Assembly (NCBI RefSeq): GCF_000620085.1
Contig: NZ_JHVJ01000010.1
Coordinates: forward strand, 124,001 to 188,000
Length of the DNA: 64,000 nt
DNA from: Marinobacterium jannaschii DSM 6295
Lineage (GTDB): Bacteria; Pseudomonadota; Gammaproteobacteria; Pseudomonadales; Balneatricaceae
Reading direction: 5' to 3'
Part shown: piece after piece, positions 1 to 12,181 of the stretch
How positions within the stretch are numbered: the first letter of the stretch is position 1
How the letters are laid out: every line of letters starts with the position of its first letter
Notes under the pieces: generated by a model
Database searches by the model: none
What the model was told of the DNA's origin: nothing
Seen by the model: only the letters and a program-made list of their open reading frames with translations
Program-made: the position numbers and the translations under genes

Positions 1-12
1 AACCTGATACAG

Positions 13-42
13 AGGGCGGTGCTTCGGCACCGCCTTTTTTTT
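13..42 (+). terminator. Intrinsic terminator of the gene upstream of the window
   Basis: An 8 bp GC-rich stem (15-22 with 27-34) closed by a TTCG loop is followed by eight T. It ends a transcript entering from the left. In related genomes the sdh operon lies here, but that gene is outside the window. Confidence 0.9.
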
Positions 43-277
43 GCCTGCGATTTGTAAAGCTTATCGAAGGTAAAGAAAAAAATGGCGATATTCGCCAATT
101 TAACAAAAAGAATGATTTAAAGCTTTGCGACAAGGCTTTAAGATTACACACCCGTGAAGACATGCTGCATGGGTGGTGTGTCTCAGGTGATAAAACCGGT
201 AATTTCGAAGAGGGGTCGCTTCGGCCTGAAATTCAGGTGCCAGGAGCAATAAGCCCCCTGAGCCAGGGTGATAAAGA
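43..277 (+). promoter_or_regulatory. Leader and promoter region of the suc operon
   Basis: This 235-base AT-rich stretch has no convincing gene. It holds an imperfect inverted repeat (146-153 with 171-181, one extra G on the right) and a 13 bp palindrome at 225-237. No single promoter stands out. The ribosome site before sucA is weak. The regulatory role is inferred from position between a terminator and sucA. Confidence 0.35.
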
Positions 278-3109
278 ATGCAAGAAGGCATCATGGAGTT
301 GATGTGGAAGAATGCCCATCTATACGGTGGCAACCTCTCCTACGTCGAGCAGCTGTACGAGACCTATCTGATGGATCCGAACGCCGTTCCACAAGAGTGG
401 CGTGACGAGTTTGACCGACTCCCCAAGGTTGGTGAAAATTTCTCTCAGGATGTTCCTCATTCAACGATTCAGGAACATTTCCTTTACCTCGCTAAGAATC
501 AGAAGCGTGCTAACCCCGTCGCTGTGAGCTCCGTGAGTTCCGAGCACGAGAAGAAGCAGGTTCGTGTGTTGCGGATGATCAACGCCTATCGAGTGCGTGG
601 ACATCAGAACGCTTCACTGGACCCGCTGAATCTGCAGGAACGTGAGCCAGTGCAGGATCTCGATCCTCGCTTCCACGAACTGTCTGCGGCCGATTACGAC
701 ACAACTTTCCAGCTGGGCTCACTGTTCTTCGGACCGGAAGAAGCACCACTGAAAGATATTCTGGCAGATCTTAAAAAGACTTACTGCACCACTGTCGGTG
801 CTGAGTATATGCATATCGTAGATACTCAGGAAAAGCGCTGGATTCAGTCCCGCCTTGAGCCAGTGCGCAGCCATCCCCAGCTGGAAGCTGCAGAGCGTAA
901 GCATATCCTGGAGCGTCTGACCGCTGCAGAAGGCCTGGAAAAATACCTGGGTTCCCGTTACGCCGGTGCCAAGCGTTTCGGCCTGGAGGGGGGCGAAGCC
1001 ATGATCCCTCTGCTGGACGAACTGATCCAGCGCTCCGGTCGCGACGGTGCCAAAGAGCTGGTGATCGGTATGGCCCACCGAGGCCGTCTGAACACTCTGG
1101 TAAACATCTTCGGTAAGAACCCGGCTGAACTCTTCGGTGAGTTCGAAGGTAAGAAGATGGTGGAAACCTCCGGTGACGTTAAGTACCACCAGGGTTTCTC
1201 ATCAAACGTGATGACCTCGGGTGGCGAAGTCCACATCGCGATGGCGTTTAACCCGTCTCACCTGGAGATCTCCGCACCGGTAGTTGAGGGTTCTGTACGT
1301 GCCCGTCAGGACCGTCGCAGTGATCCGGTTGGCACGACCGTAGTACCGGTCAATATCCACGGCGACCAGGCGTTTGCCGGTCAGGGCGTTGTTATGGAGA
1401 CATTCCAGATGTCTCAGACACGTGCCTACAAAACCGGTGGTACTGTCCATATCGTTGTGAACAACCAGGTTGGTTTCACAACCTCCAAACAGGAAGACTC
1501 GCGCTCAACCGAATATGCAACGGATGTTGCCAAGATGGTTTCTGCGCCGATCTTTCACGTTAACGGCGATGATCCTGAAGCCGTTCGCTTCGTGACTCAG
1601 GTTGCTCTGGACTACCGTAACGAATTTAAGAAAGACGTTGTGATCGATCTGGTGTGTTACCGCCGCCGTGGTCATAACGAAGCGGATGAGCCTTCCGGTA
1701 CCCAGCCGCTGATGTATGCCCAGATCAAGAAGCAGAAAACCACGCGTGAGCTTTACGCTCAGCGTCTGATCGAAGACGGTGTGCTGTCCGCAGACGACGC
1801 TAAACAGATGGAGAAAGACTACCGTCAGGCGTTGGAGAACGGCGAGCACGTTGCGAATGCCCTGGTGCAGCAGCCGAACGAAGAGCTGTTTGTTGACTGG
1901 AAGCCTTATCTGGGGCACAGCTGGTCTTTCGATTGTGAGACCGGTGTCGATCTGAAGCTGCTGCAGGAACTGGGCGCCAAGATCTGTGAAGTACCTGAAG
2001 GTTTTGCAGTACAGCGTCAGGTTCAGAAAATTATTGAAGACCGTAAGCGTATGGCTGCGGGTGCCATGGAGCTGAACTGGGGTATGGCGGAGTCTCTTGC
2101 CTATGCCTCTATTCTGGCCCAGGGACACCCGGTACGTCTGACCGGTCAGGACGTTGGTCGAGGCACGTTCTCCCACCGTCATGCGGTTCTGCATAACCAG
2201 AAAGATGCGAGCACCTTCATGCCGCTGCAGAACCTGTCGTCCGACCAGCCGCGTCTTACGCTGCATGACTCTTACCTCTCTGAGGAAGCAGTGCTGGCGT
2301 TTGAATACGGTTACGCGACAACCATGCCAAACGCACTCGTAATCTGGGAAGCTCAGTTCGGTGATTTTGCCAACGGTGCTCAGGTTGTTATTGACCAGTT
2401 TATTACCAGTGGTGAGCAGAAGTGGCAGCGCCTGTGTGGCCTGACCATGCTGTTGCCTCATGGCTTTGAAGGCCAGGGGCCAGAGCACAGTTCTGCTCGT
2501 CTGGAGCGTTACCTGCAGCTTTGTGCTGAACACAATATCCAGGTTTGTGTACCGACAACCCCGGCGCAGATTTTCCATCTGTTGCGTCGTCAGGTTGTAC
2601 GTCCGCTGCGTAAGCCTCTGGTGATCATGTCACCGAAGAGCCTGCTGCGTCACAAACAGGCTATCTCCTCCCTGGACGAGCTGAGCACCGGTGGCTTTAA
2701 GCCGGTAATCGCTGAGTCCGAAGCGCTGGATCCTAAGGATGTTAAGCGTGTAGTTTTGTGTAGCGGTAAGGTCTACTACGACCTGTACAACCGTCGTGCG
2801 GAGCTGGAGAAGAAAGACGTTGCTATTGTACGTATCGAACAGCTTTATCCGTTCCCTGAACAGGCTATGGCTGAGGCGATCGCAGAATACAGCAACCTGG
2901 AAACTGTTGTTTGGTGTCAGGAAGAGCCGATGAACCAGGGGGCGTGGTACTGCTCTCAGCATCATATGCGCTCTGTGCTGCACAAACACGATCCGCAACT
3001 GCACCTGGAAGGCGTTGGCCGACCACATGCTGCTGCGCCTGCTGTGGGTTACATCTCTGTACACCTTGAACAGCAGGAAAAACTGGTTAACGAAGCAATC
3101 AACGGTTAA
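278..3109 (+). CDS. sucA: 2-oxoglutarate dehydrogenase E1 component
   Basis: SucA is the thiamine-diphosphate E1 subunit of the cytosolic 2-oxoglutarate dehydrogenase complex. It decarboxylates 2-oxoglutarate and passes the succinyl group to the lipoyl arm of SucB. The 943-residue length is close to the 933 of E. coli. The N-terminus has the E2-binding type beginning, [19 protein letters not shown], very like Pseudomonas SucA, which fixes this start. GMAHRGRLN and the [10 protein letters not shown] and NNQVGFTT segments of the ThDP site are all present, as is the C-terminal RIEQLYPFP segment. It is the first gene of a suc cluster, 56 bases before sucB. No frame damage is seen. Confidence 0.98.
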   Translation: MQEGIMELMWKNAHLYGGNLSYVEQLYETYLMDPNAVPQEWRDEFDRLPKVGENFSQDVPHSTIQEHFLYLAKNQKRANPVAVSSVSSEHEKKQVRVLRMINAYRVRGHQNASLDPLNLQEREPVQDLDPRFHELSAADYDTTFQLGSLFFGPEEAPLKDILADLKKTYCTTVGAEYMHIVDTQEKRWIQSRLEPVRSHPQLEAAERKHILERLTAAEGLEKYLGSRYAGAKRFGLEGGEAMIPLLDELIQRSGRDGAKELVIGMAHRGRLNTLVNIFGKNPAELFGEFEGKKMVETSGDVKYHQGFSSNVMTSGGEVHIAMAFNPSHLEISAPVVEGSVRARQDRRSDPVGTTVVPVNIHGDQAFAGQGVVMETFQMSQTRAYKTGGTVHIVVNNQVGFTTSKQEDSRSTEYATDVAKMVSAPIFHVNGDDPEAVRFVTQVALDYRNEFKKDVVIDLVCYRRRGHNEADEPSGTQPLMYAQIKKQKTTRELYAQRLIEDGVLSADDAKQMEKDYRQALENGEHVANALVQQPNEELFVDWKPYLGHSWSFDCETGVDLKLLQELGAKICEVPEGFAVQRQVQKIIEDRKRMAAGAMELNWGMAESLAYASILAQGHPVRLTGQDVGRGTFSHRHAVLHNQKDASTFMPLQNLSSDQPRLTLHDSYLSEEAVLAFEYGYATTMPNALVIWEAQFGDFANGAQVVIDQFITSGEQKWQRLCGLTMLLPHGFEGQGPEHSSARLERYLQLCAEHNIQVCVPTTPAQIFHLLRRQVVRPLRKPLVIMSPKSLLRHKQAISSLDELSTGGFKPVIAESEALDPKDVKRVVLCSGKVYYDLYNRRAELEKKDVAIVRIEQLYPFPEQAMAEAIAEYSNLETVVWCQEEPMNQGAWYCSQHHMRSVLHKHDPQLHLEGVGRPHAAAPAVGYISVHLEQQEKLVNEAING

Positions 3110-3165
3110 TCAGGCGATCCGACAAAATTAGTCGCCTGACGTGCAAAGACGGTAAAGGAAAAAAC

Positions 3166-4371
3166 ATGTCCATCGAAATTAAAGCGCCGACATTCCCTGA
3201 ATCTGTAGCAGACGGTACGGTCTCTACGTGGCATAAACAGCCTGGCGAGGCTGTCGCTGCTGACGAGCTGATCGTTGATATCGAAACTGATAAAGTCGTA
3301 CTGGAAGTTGTAGCGCCAGCTGACGGCGTACTGAAAGACGTGATCAAAGGCGAAGGCGATACTGTCCTGAGCGATGAAGTGATCGCAATGTTTGAGGCGG
3401 GCGCTGCTCCAGCTGCTGCCCCGGTTGCTGTAGAAGCCGCGACGGCTGAAGCTGCTGCTGGCGAAGGCGACAAAGTTGGCCCGGCTGCACGCAAACTGAT
3501 CGAAGAGAACGGCCTGGATGCTGCGGCGATTCCTGCTTCCGGCAAGAACGGCGGTATCACTAAGGAAGACGTTCTCAGCTACCTGAAAAACAAACCGGCT
3601 GCAGCACCTGCAGCGGCGGCACCTGCACCAGCGGCAGCCGCTCCGGCTGTTAACGTTGCGGCAGGTGAGCGCGTAGAGAAGCGTGTTCCTATGACGCGTC
3701 TGCGTGCGACTATCGCTAAGCGCCTGGTTGAAGCGCAGCAGAACGCTGCGATGCTGACCACTTACAACGAAGTCAACATGAAGCCGGTTATGGAACTGCG
3801 TAAGCAGTACAAAGACCTGTTCGAGAAGACCCATAACGGCACACGTCTTGGTTTCATGTCCTTCTTCGTGAAAGCGGCAACTGAAGCACTGAAAAAATTC
3901 CCGGCTGTTAACGCATCTATCGACGGTAACGACATGGTATATCACGGCTACCAGGATATCGGTGTGGCCGTATCCACAAACCGTGGCCTGATGGTACCGG
4001 TACTGCGTGATACTGACAGCATGAGCCTGGCTGACGTTGAGTCCACCATCGCTGATTTCGGTAAGCGTGGTCGTGACGGCAAGCTGGGTATGGACGATAT
4101 GCAGGGTGGCACTTTCACCATCACTAACGGTGGTGTGTTCGGTTCCCTAATGTCTACGCCTATCCTGAATCCACCACAGACCGCTATCCTGGGTATGCAC
4201 AAGATCCAGGAACGTCCTATGGCAGTTAACGGCCAGGTTGAGATTCTGCCAATGATGTATCTGGCACTGTCTTACGACCACCGTATGATTGATGGCAAGG
4301 AGGCTGTACAATTCCTCGTGACAATTAAAGACCTTCTGGAAGATCCTGCACGTATGCTCCTGGAAGTCTGA
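3166..4371 (+). CDS. sucB: Dihydrolipoyllysine succinyltransferase (E2 of 2-oxoglutarate dehydrogenase)
   Basis: SucB is the E2 core that carries the lipoyl arm and makes succinyl-CoA. The N-terminal lipoyl domain has the lipoylated lysine in IETDKVVLE (K43). A peripheral-subunit-binding domain follows (about 105-140, [13 protein letters not shown]). Next comes an Ala/Pro-rich linker (about 145-165), and then the acyltransferase domain with catalytic H372 and D376 in YDHRMIDG. The 401 residues match the family. A good AAGGA ribosome site precedes the ATG. It sits between sucA and lpdA, in the usual order. Confidence 0.98.
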   Translation: MSIEIKAPTFPESVADGTVSTWHKQPGEAVAADELIVDIETDKVVLEVVAPADGVLKDVIKGEGDTVLSDEVIAMFEAGAAPAAAPVAVEAATAEAAAGEGDKVGPAARKLIEENGLDAAAIPASGKNGGITKEDVLSYLKNKPAAAPAAAAPAPAAAAPAVNVAAGERVEKRVPMTRLRATIAKRLVEAQQNAAMLTTYNEVNMKPVMELRKQYKDLFEKTHNGTRLGFMSFFVKAATEALKKFPAVNASIDGNDMVYHGYQDIGVAVSTNRGLMVPVLRDTDSMSLADVESTIADFGKRGRDGKLGMDDMQGGTFTITNGGVFGSLMSTPILNPPQTAILGMHKIQERPMAVNGQVEILPMMYLALSYDHRMIDGKEAVQFLVTIKDLLEDPARMLLEV

Positions 4372-4413
4372 GTCAGCCCTTACGAAAACGAGAGAATTGA
4401 TAGGATAGGTTAA

Positions 4414-5853
<1,440 letters not shown>

Positions 5854-5874
5854 GCAATACCTGTTTAAAAATTT

Positions 5875-5900
5875 CGGCTGGCCACTCCCGTGGTTGGCCG
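5875..5900 (+). promoter_or_regulatory. Hairpin in the lpdA-sucC gap
   Basis: An 11 bp stem (5875-5885 with 5890-5900, three G-T wobbles) with a 4-base loop lies just after lpdA. No T-tract follows, so it is more likely an mRNA-stabilising or attenuating hairpin than a full terminator. The 152-base gap between lpdA and sucC could also hold a sucC promoter. Confidence 0.4.
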
Positions 5901-6005
5901 ATTGAGCAAGAAGCTTGTCGTTGAAAATCCCCTAGGGGCTGTATTACGTATTCTCTCCATATGTTTTACAGAATAATCATTAGTGACAACACAACGGATT
6001 AGAGC

Positions 6006-7172
6006 ATGAACCTTCACGAGTACCAGGGTAAACAGTTGTTTGCCGAATATGGTCTGCCGGTATCCAAAGGGATCGCGGTAGATACTCCGGAAGCAGCTGC
6101 TGAAGCAGCTAATACAATTGGCGGTGACAAATGGGTTGTAAAAGCCCAGGTTCACGCCGGCGGCCGCGGTAAAGCGGGCGGCGTTAAGCTGGTTGACAGC
6201 CCTGCTGAAGCGCAGGAATTCGCAGCTAACTGGCTGGGTAAAAACCTGGTCACTTACCAGACTGACGAAAATGGTCAGCCAGTTTCCCGCATTCTGGTTG
6301 AAACCTGCACTGATATCGCCAACGAGCTGTATCTGGGTGCGGTAGTCGACCGTTCTTCCCGCCGTATCGTTTTCATGGCATCCACTGAAGGTGGCGTGGA
6401 AATCGAGACTGTTGCAGAAGAAACCCCGGAAAAAATCCTGAAAGCAACTGTTGATCCTCTGACTGGCGCTCAGCCATACCAGGGTCGCGAGCTGGCTTTC
6501 AAACTGGGTCTGCAGGGCGACCAGATCAAGCAGTTCACCAAGATCTTCATGGGTCTGGCGAAAATGTTCCAGGAAAAAGATCTGGCGCTGCTGGAAATCA
6601 ACCCGCTGGTTATCACTGACGAAGGAAACCTGCACTGCCTGGACGCTAAAGTAGCGATCGATGGCAATGCGGTATACCGTCACAAAGACCTGCAGGAAAT
6701 GCATGATCCATCTCAGGAAGACGAGCGTGAAGCACGCGCGGCTGAGTGGGACCTGAACTACGTAGCACTGGACGGCAGCATCGGCTGCATGGTTAACGGT
6801 GCTGGCCTGGCAATGGGTACTATGGATATCGTATCCCTGCACGGTGGTTTCCCGGCTAACTTCCTGGACGTTGGTGGCGGTGCTACCAAAGAGCGTGTAA
6901 CTGAAGCGTTCAAGATCATCCTGGAAGACAGCAAAGTTAAAGCGGTACTGGTTAACATCTTCGGCGGCATCGTACGTTGCGACCTGATTGCTGAAGGTAT
7001 CATCGGTGCGGTTAAAGAAGTGGGTGTAAACGTACCGGTTGTTGTACGTCTGGAAGGTAACAATGCTGATCTGGGCTCTCAGCTGCTGTCTGAGTCTGGC
7101 CTGGACATCATCGCGGCTACCAGTCTGACTGACGCTGCTCAGCAGGCTGTTAAAGCAGCGGAGGGTAAATAA
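6006..7172 (+). CDS. sucC: Succinyl-CoA synthetase beta subunit (ADP-forming)
   Basis: SucC is the beta subunit of the alpha2-beta2 or alpha-beta enzyme that turns succinyl-CoA into succinate with phosphorylation of ADP or GDP. Its 388 residues equal E. coli SucC. It begins with the typical [12 protein letters not shown]. An ATP-grasp domain follows, with [16 protein letters not shown] (about 44-60) and the acidic LLEINPLV. The C-terminal CoA-ligase domain has [10 protein letters not shown], which contacts the phosphohistidine loop. It is only two bases from sucD, so the two are translated together. Confidence 0.98.
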   Translation: MNLHEYQGKQLFAEYGLPVSKGIAVDTPEAAAEAANTIGGDKWVVKAQVHAGGRGKAGGVKLVDSPAEAQEFAANWLGKNLVTYQTDENGQPVSRILVETCTDIANELYLGAVVDRSSRRIVFMASTEGGVEIETVAEETPEKILKATVDPLTGAQPYQGRELAFKLGLQGDQIKQFTKIFMGLAKMFQEKDLALLEINPLVITDEGNLHCLDAKVAIDGNAVYRHKDLQEMHDPSQEDEREARAAEWDLNYVALDGSIGCMVNGAGLAMGTMDIVSLHGGFPANFLDVGGGATKERVTEAFKIILEDSKVKAVLVNIFGGIVRCDLIAEGIIGAVKEVGVNVPVVVRLEGNNADLGSQLLSESGLDIIAATSLTDAAQQAVKAAEGK

Positions 7173-7174
7173 TC

Positions 7175-8047
7175 ATGTCCGTTCTGATTAACAAAGACAC
7201 CAAAGTAATCTGTCAGGGTTTCACTGGTGGTCAGGGTACCTTCCACTCTGAACAGGCTATCGCTTACGGCACCAAGATGGTTGGTGGTGTAACGCCGGGC
7301 AAAGGTGGTTCCGAGCACCTGGGTCTGCCTGTATTCAACACCGTTGCTGAAGCTGTTGAAGCAACTGGCGCTGAAGCATCTGTTATCTACGTTCCTGCTC
7401 CTTTCTGTAAGGATTCCATCCTGGAAGCGGCGAACGGTGGTATCAAACTGATCGTTTGTATCACTGAGCACATCCCGGTTATGGATATGCTGGAATGTAA
7501 AGTTAAGTGTGACGAGCTGGGCGTTCGCCTGATCGGTCCTAACTGCCCGGGCGTTATCACTCCGGGTGAGTGCAAGATCGGCATCATGCCGGGTCACATC
7601 CACCTGCCAGGTAAAGTGGGCATCGTTTCCCGTTCCGGTACTCTGACGTATGAAGCTGTTAAGCAGACTACTGATGCCGGTTTCGGTCAGTCCACCTGTG
7701 TAGGTATCGGTGGTGACCCGATTCCTGGTTCTAACTTCATCGACATTCTGGAAATGTTCGAGAAGGATCCACAGACTGAAGCGATCGTAATGATCGGTGA
7801 GATCGGTGGTTCTGCTGAAGAAGAAGCGGCTGCATACATCAAAGCTAACGTGACTAAGCCTGTTGTCTCTTACATCGCCGGTGTTACTGCACCTGCTGGT
7901 AAGCGTATGGGTCACGCTGGTGCGATCATCTCTGGCGGTAAAGGTACTGCTGACGAGAAGTTTGCAGCTCTGGAAGACGCTGGTGTTAAGACTGTGCGCT
8001 CCCTGGCTTCTATCGGCGATGCGCTGAAAGAAGTAACTGGCTGGTAA
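7175..8047 (+). CDS. sucD: Succinyl-CoA synthetase alpha subunit
   Basis: SucD binds CoA and carries the active-site histidine that is phosphorylated during turnover. The N-terminal Rossmann fold has [16 protein letters not shown], and the phosphohistidine is H247 in [13 protein letters not shown] (E. coli H246). The SRSGTLTYE segment is also typical. At 290 residues it is full length. It is the last gene of the suc cluster, followed by a strong terminator. Confidence 0.98.
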   Translation: MSVLINKDTKVICQGFTGGQGTFHSEQAIAYGTKMVGGVTPGKGGSEHLGLPVFNTVAEAVEATGAEASVIYVPAPFCKDSILEAANGGIKLIVCITEHIPVMDMLECKVKCDELGVRLIGPNCPGVITPGECKIGIMPGHIHLPGKVGIVSRSGTLTYEAVKQTTDAGFGQSTCVGIGGDPIPGSNFIDILEMFEKDPQTEAIVMIGEIGGSAEEEAAAYIKANVTKPVVSYIAGVTAPAGKRMGHAGAIISGGKGTADEKFAALEDAGVKTVRSLASIGDALKEVTGW

Positions 8048-8063
8048 TCACCGGTCAGATCAG

Positions 8064-8090
8064 AAAGGGCTGCTTCGGCAGCCCTTTTTT
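8064..8090 (+). terminator. Terminator of the suc operon
   Basis: A 10 bp stem (8064-8073 with 8078-8087) with a TTCG loop runs into a T-tract just after sucD. Confidence 0.93.
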
Positions 8091-8224
8091 GTGCCTGACT
8101 GTCAGGCGGCACTGGATCGATCCGTCTTGGGTCCGGAGGTTCCTTGGCCTTGCTTATTCCGGCTGAACGGATCTCTGCACGACCGTATAATGGTGCTCTT
8201 TTTCTTCTCACTGAGAACCTGCTG

Positions 8225-9418
8225 ATGTCTGCTACTACTACCCGACCGCGCCATATACTGCCGCTCCTGGTTCTGGCTCAGTTTCTGGGGACATCGGGCT
8301 GGTTTGCCGGCAATGCCGTATTGCCTGATCTGCAGCTGGCCTGGGGGCTGGATGATCAGGCCGTAGCGCCTCTGACTAATTCGGTGCAGCTGGGGTTTAT
8401 CGCCGGGGCGCTGCTGTTTGCGGTGCTGGCGCTGGCAGATCGGATACCCCCGGCCCGGCTTTTCTTTGTCTGCTCGGCTGGCGGCGGGGTTTGCAGCCTG
8501 GCTATTGCCTGGTGGGCGGAGAGCCTGACCCAGTTACTCTGGTTGCGGTTTGTCGGTGGGGTGATGCTGGCCGGGATCTATCCGGTGGGTATGAAAATCG
8601 CCGCGGGCTGGTATCCGCAGGGGTTGGGGAGGGCGCTGGGGTACCTGATCGGGGCGCTGGTGATGGGGACGGCATCCTCACACTTGCTATCCAGCTTTGC
8701 CGAGGTGGACTGGCGCAGGGTGATCGAAGGGGTCGGGCTGATGTCTCTGGCCGGAGGAGTTGTGGTACTGCTTGGCGTGCCGGATGGACCTGCAGCTTTC
8801 CATGGCAAGGGCCTGTCGCTGGCTGATATTCGTATCGCCGCCGGTCACCGACCGCTGTGGCTGTCGGCGGGAGGCTATTTTGGACATATGTGGGAGCTGT
8901 ATGCCGTCTGGGCAATTGCTCCACTCTGGCTGGCACGCTGGGCCGAGATGAATGCGGCCGAGCCGAATCTCTCTTTCTACGGTTTTCTGGTGATTGCTGC
9001 CGGCGGAGTGGGCTGTATCGCCGGCGGAATCTGGTCCGGGCGTTATGGCAGTCTGGGGGTAGCGCGCCTGATGTTGGCGCTGTCCGGACTCTGCTGCCTG
9101 TTGTCACCGCTGGTCATGCAGTCAGGCTGGCTGCTGGTTGTACTGTTCTGGCTGGTCTGGGGATTTACCGTGGTGGCGGATTCGCCGCAGTTTTCGGCCC
9201 TGTCTGCACAAAACGCGCCCGCCAGGGTTGTTGGATCTGCCCTGACGCTGATTAACTGCCTGGGATACAGCCTGACCGTGGTGGCGGTGCAGGTTGTCGT
9301 ATTCGCTATGAACTGGTGGCCGGTTGAGTGGGTGATGTGGCTGCTGATTCCCGGGCCGCTGCTGGGCGTATGGTGCCTGTCGCAGCTCAGGAATCAGGTT
9401 GCAGGCCCTGCAGTCTAG
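8225..9418 (+). CDS. Major facilitator superfamily transporter
   Basis: This is a 397-residue inner-membrane carrier of the MFS type, with about twelve hydrophobic segments. The N-terminal half has QFLGTSGWFAGNAVLPDLQ and a loop ending in LADRIPPARLF, the usual position of the MFS loop motif. The substrate cannot be told from the sequence. An in-frame ATG lies 81 bases upstream, but its extra segment is hydrophilic and unlike a transporter N-terminus, so the start at MSATTTRPRH is preferred. It stands alone between the suc terminator and brnQ. Confidence 0.8.
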   Translation: MSATTTRPRHILPLLVLAQFLGTSGWFAGNAVLPDLQLAWGLDDQAVAPLTNSVQLGFIAGALLFAVLALADRIPPARLFFVCSAGGGVCSLAIAWWAESLTQLLWLRFVGGVMLAGIYPVGMKIAAGWYPQGLGRALGYLIGALVMGTASSHLLSSFAEVDWRRVIEGVGLMSLAGGVVVLLGVPDGPAAFHGKGLSLADIRIAAGHRPLWLSAGGYFGHMWELYAVWAIAPLWLARWAEMNAAEPNLSFYGFLVIAAGGVGCIAGGIWSGRYGSLGVARLMLALSGLCCLLSPLVMQSGWLLVVLFWLVWGFTVVADSPQFSALSAQNAPARVVGSALTLINCLGYSLTVVAVQVVVFAMNWWPVEWVMWLLIPGPLLGVWCLSQLRNQVAGPAV

Positions 9419-9589
9419 CGCCTGACTCCGGATCTTTTATTGTGCGGCCGGGCGAGTTTAACTGATTCGACCAAAGTTCAGGTTTATTTGCGACTCCTGT
9501 TGCTCACAAGCGACGATACTGGTATTACATCGCGCCTTCAAGCGGAGTGTTGCTCCGTTTCTCAGCCGTTTTTACTTAAGAGAGCAGGT

Positions 9590-10897
9590 GTGAATACCAG
9601 ACTTAACAACGCCGATATCTTCGGCCTTGGTTTTATGACCTTTGCGTTTTTTCTCGGCGCGGGCAATATTATTTTTCCACCCCTGGCGGGGTTACTGGCC
9701 GGCGATCAGGTGATTCCTGCTATGGCCGGGTTTTTGACAACCGCAGTGGGCTTGCCGTTACTTGGTCTGTTTGCGGTAGCGAAAGCCGGTGGCGGCATTC
9801 CGACCATGACCCGCGTTCTGCCGGGCTGGATCGGTGCCCTGATTGCTGTATCTATCTTTATTATCATCGGTCCGTTGATCGCAGCCCCCCGCACCGCACT
9901 GGTGGCTTTCGAGCTGGGTGTACAGCCATTTATGGCGCCGGACGGCGGCGGCCAGCTGTTCTACTCTGTGCTGTTTTTTAGCATTGCCATGTTGCTGGCG
10001 CTGTTTCCCGGAAAGCTGATGGATTCGGTAGGTAAGATCCTTACTCCCGTGCTGATCCTGCTGCTCGGGGTACTGGCGGTGTCGGTGTTTTCCGGTGATG
10101 CCGCTGACTGGGGTACGGCTGCCGGCAAGTATGCCGAAGGCGCTTATGCCGAGGGCTTCGTCGAAGGCTATAACACCATGGATGCCCTGGCTTCGATCAT
10201 GTTCGGTATGCTGATTATCGACCTGCTGAAAAAGAAAGGGGTAACCACGGCGGCGGCACAGTACCGCTATCTGGTGATCGCGGCAGTGATCGCGGCGGCC
10301 GGACTGGCGTTTGTCTATATCTCACTGTTTATGCTGGGCGCGGGTTATGGCTCTCTGGCCGCCGATGCTGCCAATGGTGGCCAGATTCTGACTGCCTACG
10401 TGGAATCCCGCTTCGGGATGCCGGGAATGCTTGTGCTGGCCGCCGTCATCACGCTGGCCTGCCTGACAACGGCAGTGGGTCTTCTGAGTGCATGCTCCGA
10501 CTATTTCTCCAGCCTGACCAAATCACTTAGCTACAGCCATTTTGTAATGATTAACTCTGTTGCCTGTGTGGCGGTCGCGAACCTGGACCTGAGTCAGTTA
10601 ATCAGCCTGAGCATTCCTTTACTGGTTGCGGTTTATCCGATCGCCATCGCGCTGATTCTGTTCAGCCTGGCATCCGGCCTGATGGCCCGGCCGCGACTCG
10701 CGCTGACGGTGGTATTACTGGTTTCTGCCGCATTTGGTCTGCTGGAAGGACTGAAAGTGGCGGGATTGTCACTGCAGACGCTGGCCTTCCTGCCGTTGTT
10801 TGATACCGGTATGGCCTGGGTGCTGCCGACGCTGAGCGTGTTGCTGTTGTTTGCGCTGCTGGGGCGCTTCAGCCCGAAAAGCGCGGAAACGGCCTGA
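9590..10897 (+). CDS. brnQ: Branched-chain amino acid transport carrier (LIVCS family)
   Basis: BrnQ imports leucine, isoleucine and valine with Na+ or H+. The N-terminus, DIFGLGFMTFAFFLGAGNIIFPP, is the hallmark of the family, and about twelve membrane segments follow. The GTG start at 9590 after AAGAGAG gives 435 residues, matching the family (E. coli 439). The open frame runs 50 codons further upstream, but that part has no family resemblance. Confidence 0.92.
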   Translation: MNTRLNNADIFGLGFMTFAFFLGAGNIIFPPLAGLLAGDQVIPAMAGFLTTAVGLPLLGLFAVAKAGGGIPTMTRVLPGWIGALIAVSIFIIIGPLIAAPRTALVAFELGVQPFMAPDGGGQLFYSVLFFSIAMLLALFPGKLMDSVGKILTPVLILLLGVLAVSVFSGDAADWGTAAGKYAEGAYAEGFVEGYNTMDALASIMFGMLIIDLLKKKGVTTAAAQYRYLVIAAVIAAAGLAFVYISLFMLGAGYGSLAADAANGGQILTAYVESRFGMPGMLVLAAVITLACLTTAVGLLSACSDYFSSLTKSLSYSHFVMINSVACVAVANLDLSQLISLSIPLLVAVYPIAIALILFSLASGLMARPRLALTVVLLVSAAFGLLEGLKVAGLSLQTLAFLPLFDTGMAWVLPTLSVLLLFALLGRFSPKSAETA

Positions 10898-11241
10898 TCG
10901 CAACAGCCCCGGGTGCATTTGATGTGCCCGGGCTGTGGTCCGGACTAGGAATTCTTCCTAATTTTCGATTCTTGGCGGTTCTTCGGTTGACCTGATGAGC
11001 GGTTTTGGCGTGAAATGTCTCTTCACTTATCTTTTTAAGAATATGGACTGGCAGATGATGCTCTCGTACATGTCGTATAAGAATATTATCAATCACGCGC
11101 GCACTCATGTGCCTGCGCGCTCCTGCCTGTCCGTGTGCTGAACGGTTAATCAACCCAGCCGCGGCCTTCTCTCCGCGGCGAATACGACACTCTCACTTTC
11201 TCCGCGCCAGTTGCCTCCGGCTAACCTATGGAGAAACGAAA
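10898..11241. other. Intergenic region between brnQ and the DUF1127 gene
   Basis: This stretch begins with a long hairpin (10903-10909 with 10930-10936, continuing inward past one bulged C) that probably ends brnQ transcription, although it lacks a T-tract. The rest should hold the promoter of the DUF1127 gene; I see no clear -10/-35 pair. An open frame covers 11107-11241 but is only an upstream extension of the DUF1127 frame. Confidence 0.5.
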
Positions 11242-11466
11242 ATGACTATCCTGTCCCTTATTCTGGCTGTTTACCGCCGTCTGAACGAAGTTATGCAGCG
11301 CCGCCAGTCTTACGCCGAGTTGCGGCAGCTTGATGCTGCAACCCTGAAAGATATCGGCCTGCGTTTTGAAAACGGCCGTATCGTCGTACCAGACGACGAT
11401 CTGAACGATGAGAACAAAGCCGCGCTGTCTGAGCGTGAACGCTGTTGTCGGGAGCGCGCTAGATAG
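11242..11466 (+). CDS. DUF1127 domain protein (YjiS-like)
   Basis: A 74-residue basic/acidic small protein. Its centre has the DUF1127 pattern: a short helix, then ELRQLDAATLKDIGLR. Proteins of this type are common in proteobacteria; some longer relatives are RNA-binding or regulatory, but the role of the short ones is mostly unknown. The ATG at 11242 follows GGAGAAAC, a good ribosome site, and is preferred over an in-frame start 45 codons upstream. It is a single gene facing a convergent secreted-protein gene. Confidence 0.85.
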   Translation: MTILSLILAVYRRLNEVMQRRQSYAELRQLDAATLKDIGLRFENGRIVVPDDDLNDENKAALSERERCCRERAR

Positions 11467-11511
11467 CCTGGGTCCCTGCCGGAGATCTCTGGCGGGGACT
11501 TAGCAAGTGCC

Positions 11512-12096
11512 TCAGAACTTTTTGAGGCCCGGGAAGTCGATCTGTCTGATCAGGCTGATCACTTCCTCTTTCGGCGTTTTGCTGAAGCTGGCCCGGATCA
11601 GGAAACGCCCGCTGTACATCATGGTAATCTCTTTCTCTGTCACCAATGCATTGCTGCGCTTTATGCGTATAACTTCTCCCTGGCCTGATGCCTGGGCCAG
11701 AGCCGGGTTGGCCAGAATGGCGCCGTACTGATTTATCAATGGAGAATCGGCGGCGAGACTCAGCTCAATCTGCTTACTGCCCTGGGTGTAGCGAGCTGCC
11801 GCGATACTGCCACTGCTGCCGCCGAACATCTTGCCCATGGCAACGAATTCGTTGTCCTCACTCTTTCCCTTCTCCCAGCCATCGGGGGCAGGTGGCAGAA
11901 AGGCGGACAAGGTATTGGTTTTCAGCTTCTGTAGCAGCTGGGTGGCATAGTTCAGGCTCTCTATCGCTTCGCCATACGCCTCCTCTTCATAAGCCTCAAT
12001 GGCTTCACCGATCACCTGCTTAACTTCATCGGCGGCTGCAGCGGCGGGCAGGCAGAGGTATAGCAGCAGGCCTGACAGTACAGATATTCGCTTCAT
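11512..12096 (-). CDS. Secreted conserved protein of unknown function
   Basis: This is a 194-residue protein with a clear Sec signal peptide (MKRISVLSGLLLYLCLPAAAAA, cleavage about residue 22). A helical part with repeated acidic and alanine residues follows (about 24-60, DEVKQVIGEAIEAYEEEAYGEA). The rest is a mixed domain with SAFLPPAPDGWEKGKSED and IRIKRSNALVTEKEITMMYSGRFLI. It is probably periplasmic. I do not recognise the family and cannot assign a role. It is transcribed alone, convergent with the DUF1127 gene. Confidence 0.75.
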   Translation of the reverse strand: MKRISVLSGLLLYLCLPAAAAADEVKQVIGEAIEAYEEEAYGEAIESLNYATQLLQKLKTNTLSAFLPPAPDGWEKGKSEDNEFVAMGKMFGGSSGSIAAARYTQGSKQIELSLAADSPLINQYGAILANPALAQASGQGEVIRIKRSNALVTEKEITMMYSGRFLIRASFSKTPKEEVISLIRQIDFPGLKKF

Positions 12097-12181
12097 AACG
12101 GTTCTCCCGGGTGGAGGGCATCAAAAATCCGCTTCTTAAAGGTGTAGCAGAAGCCCGGGAATCTGCCCTGTCAGCGCACCG

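Noticed and set aside
1505-2578. 357-codon minus-strand frame inside sucA
   Set aside because: Shadow of sucA; no family resemblance.
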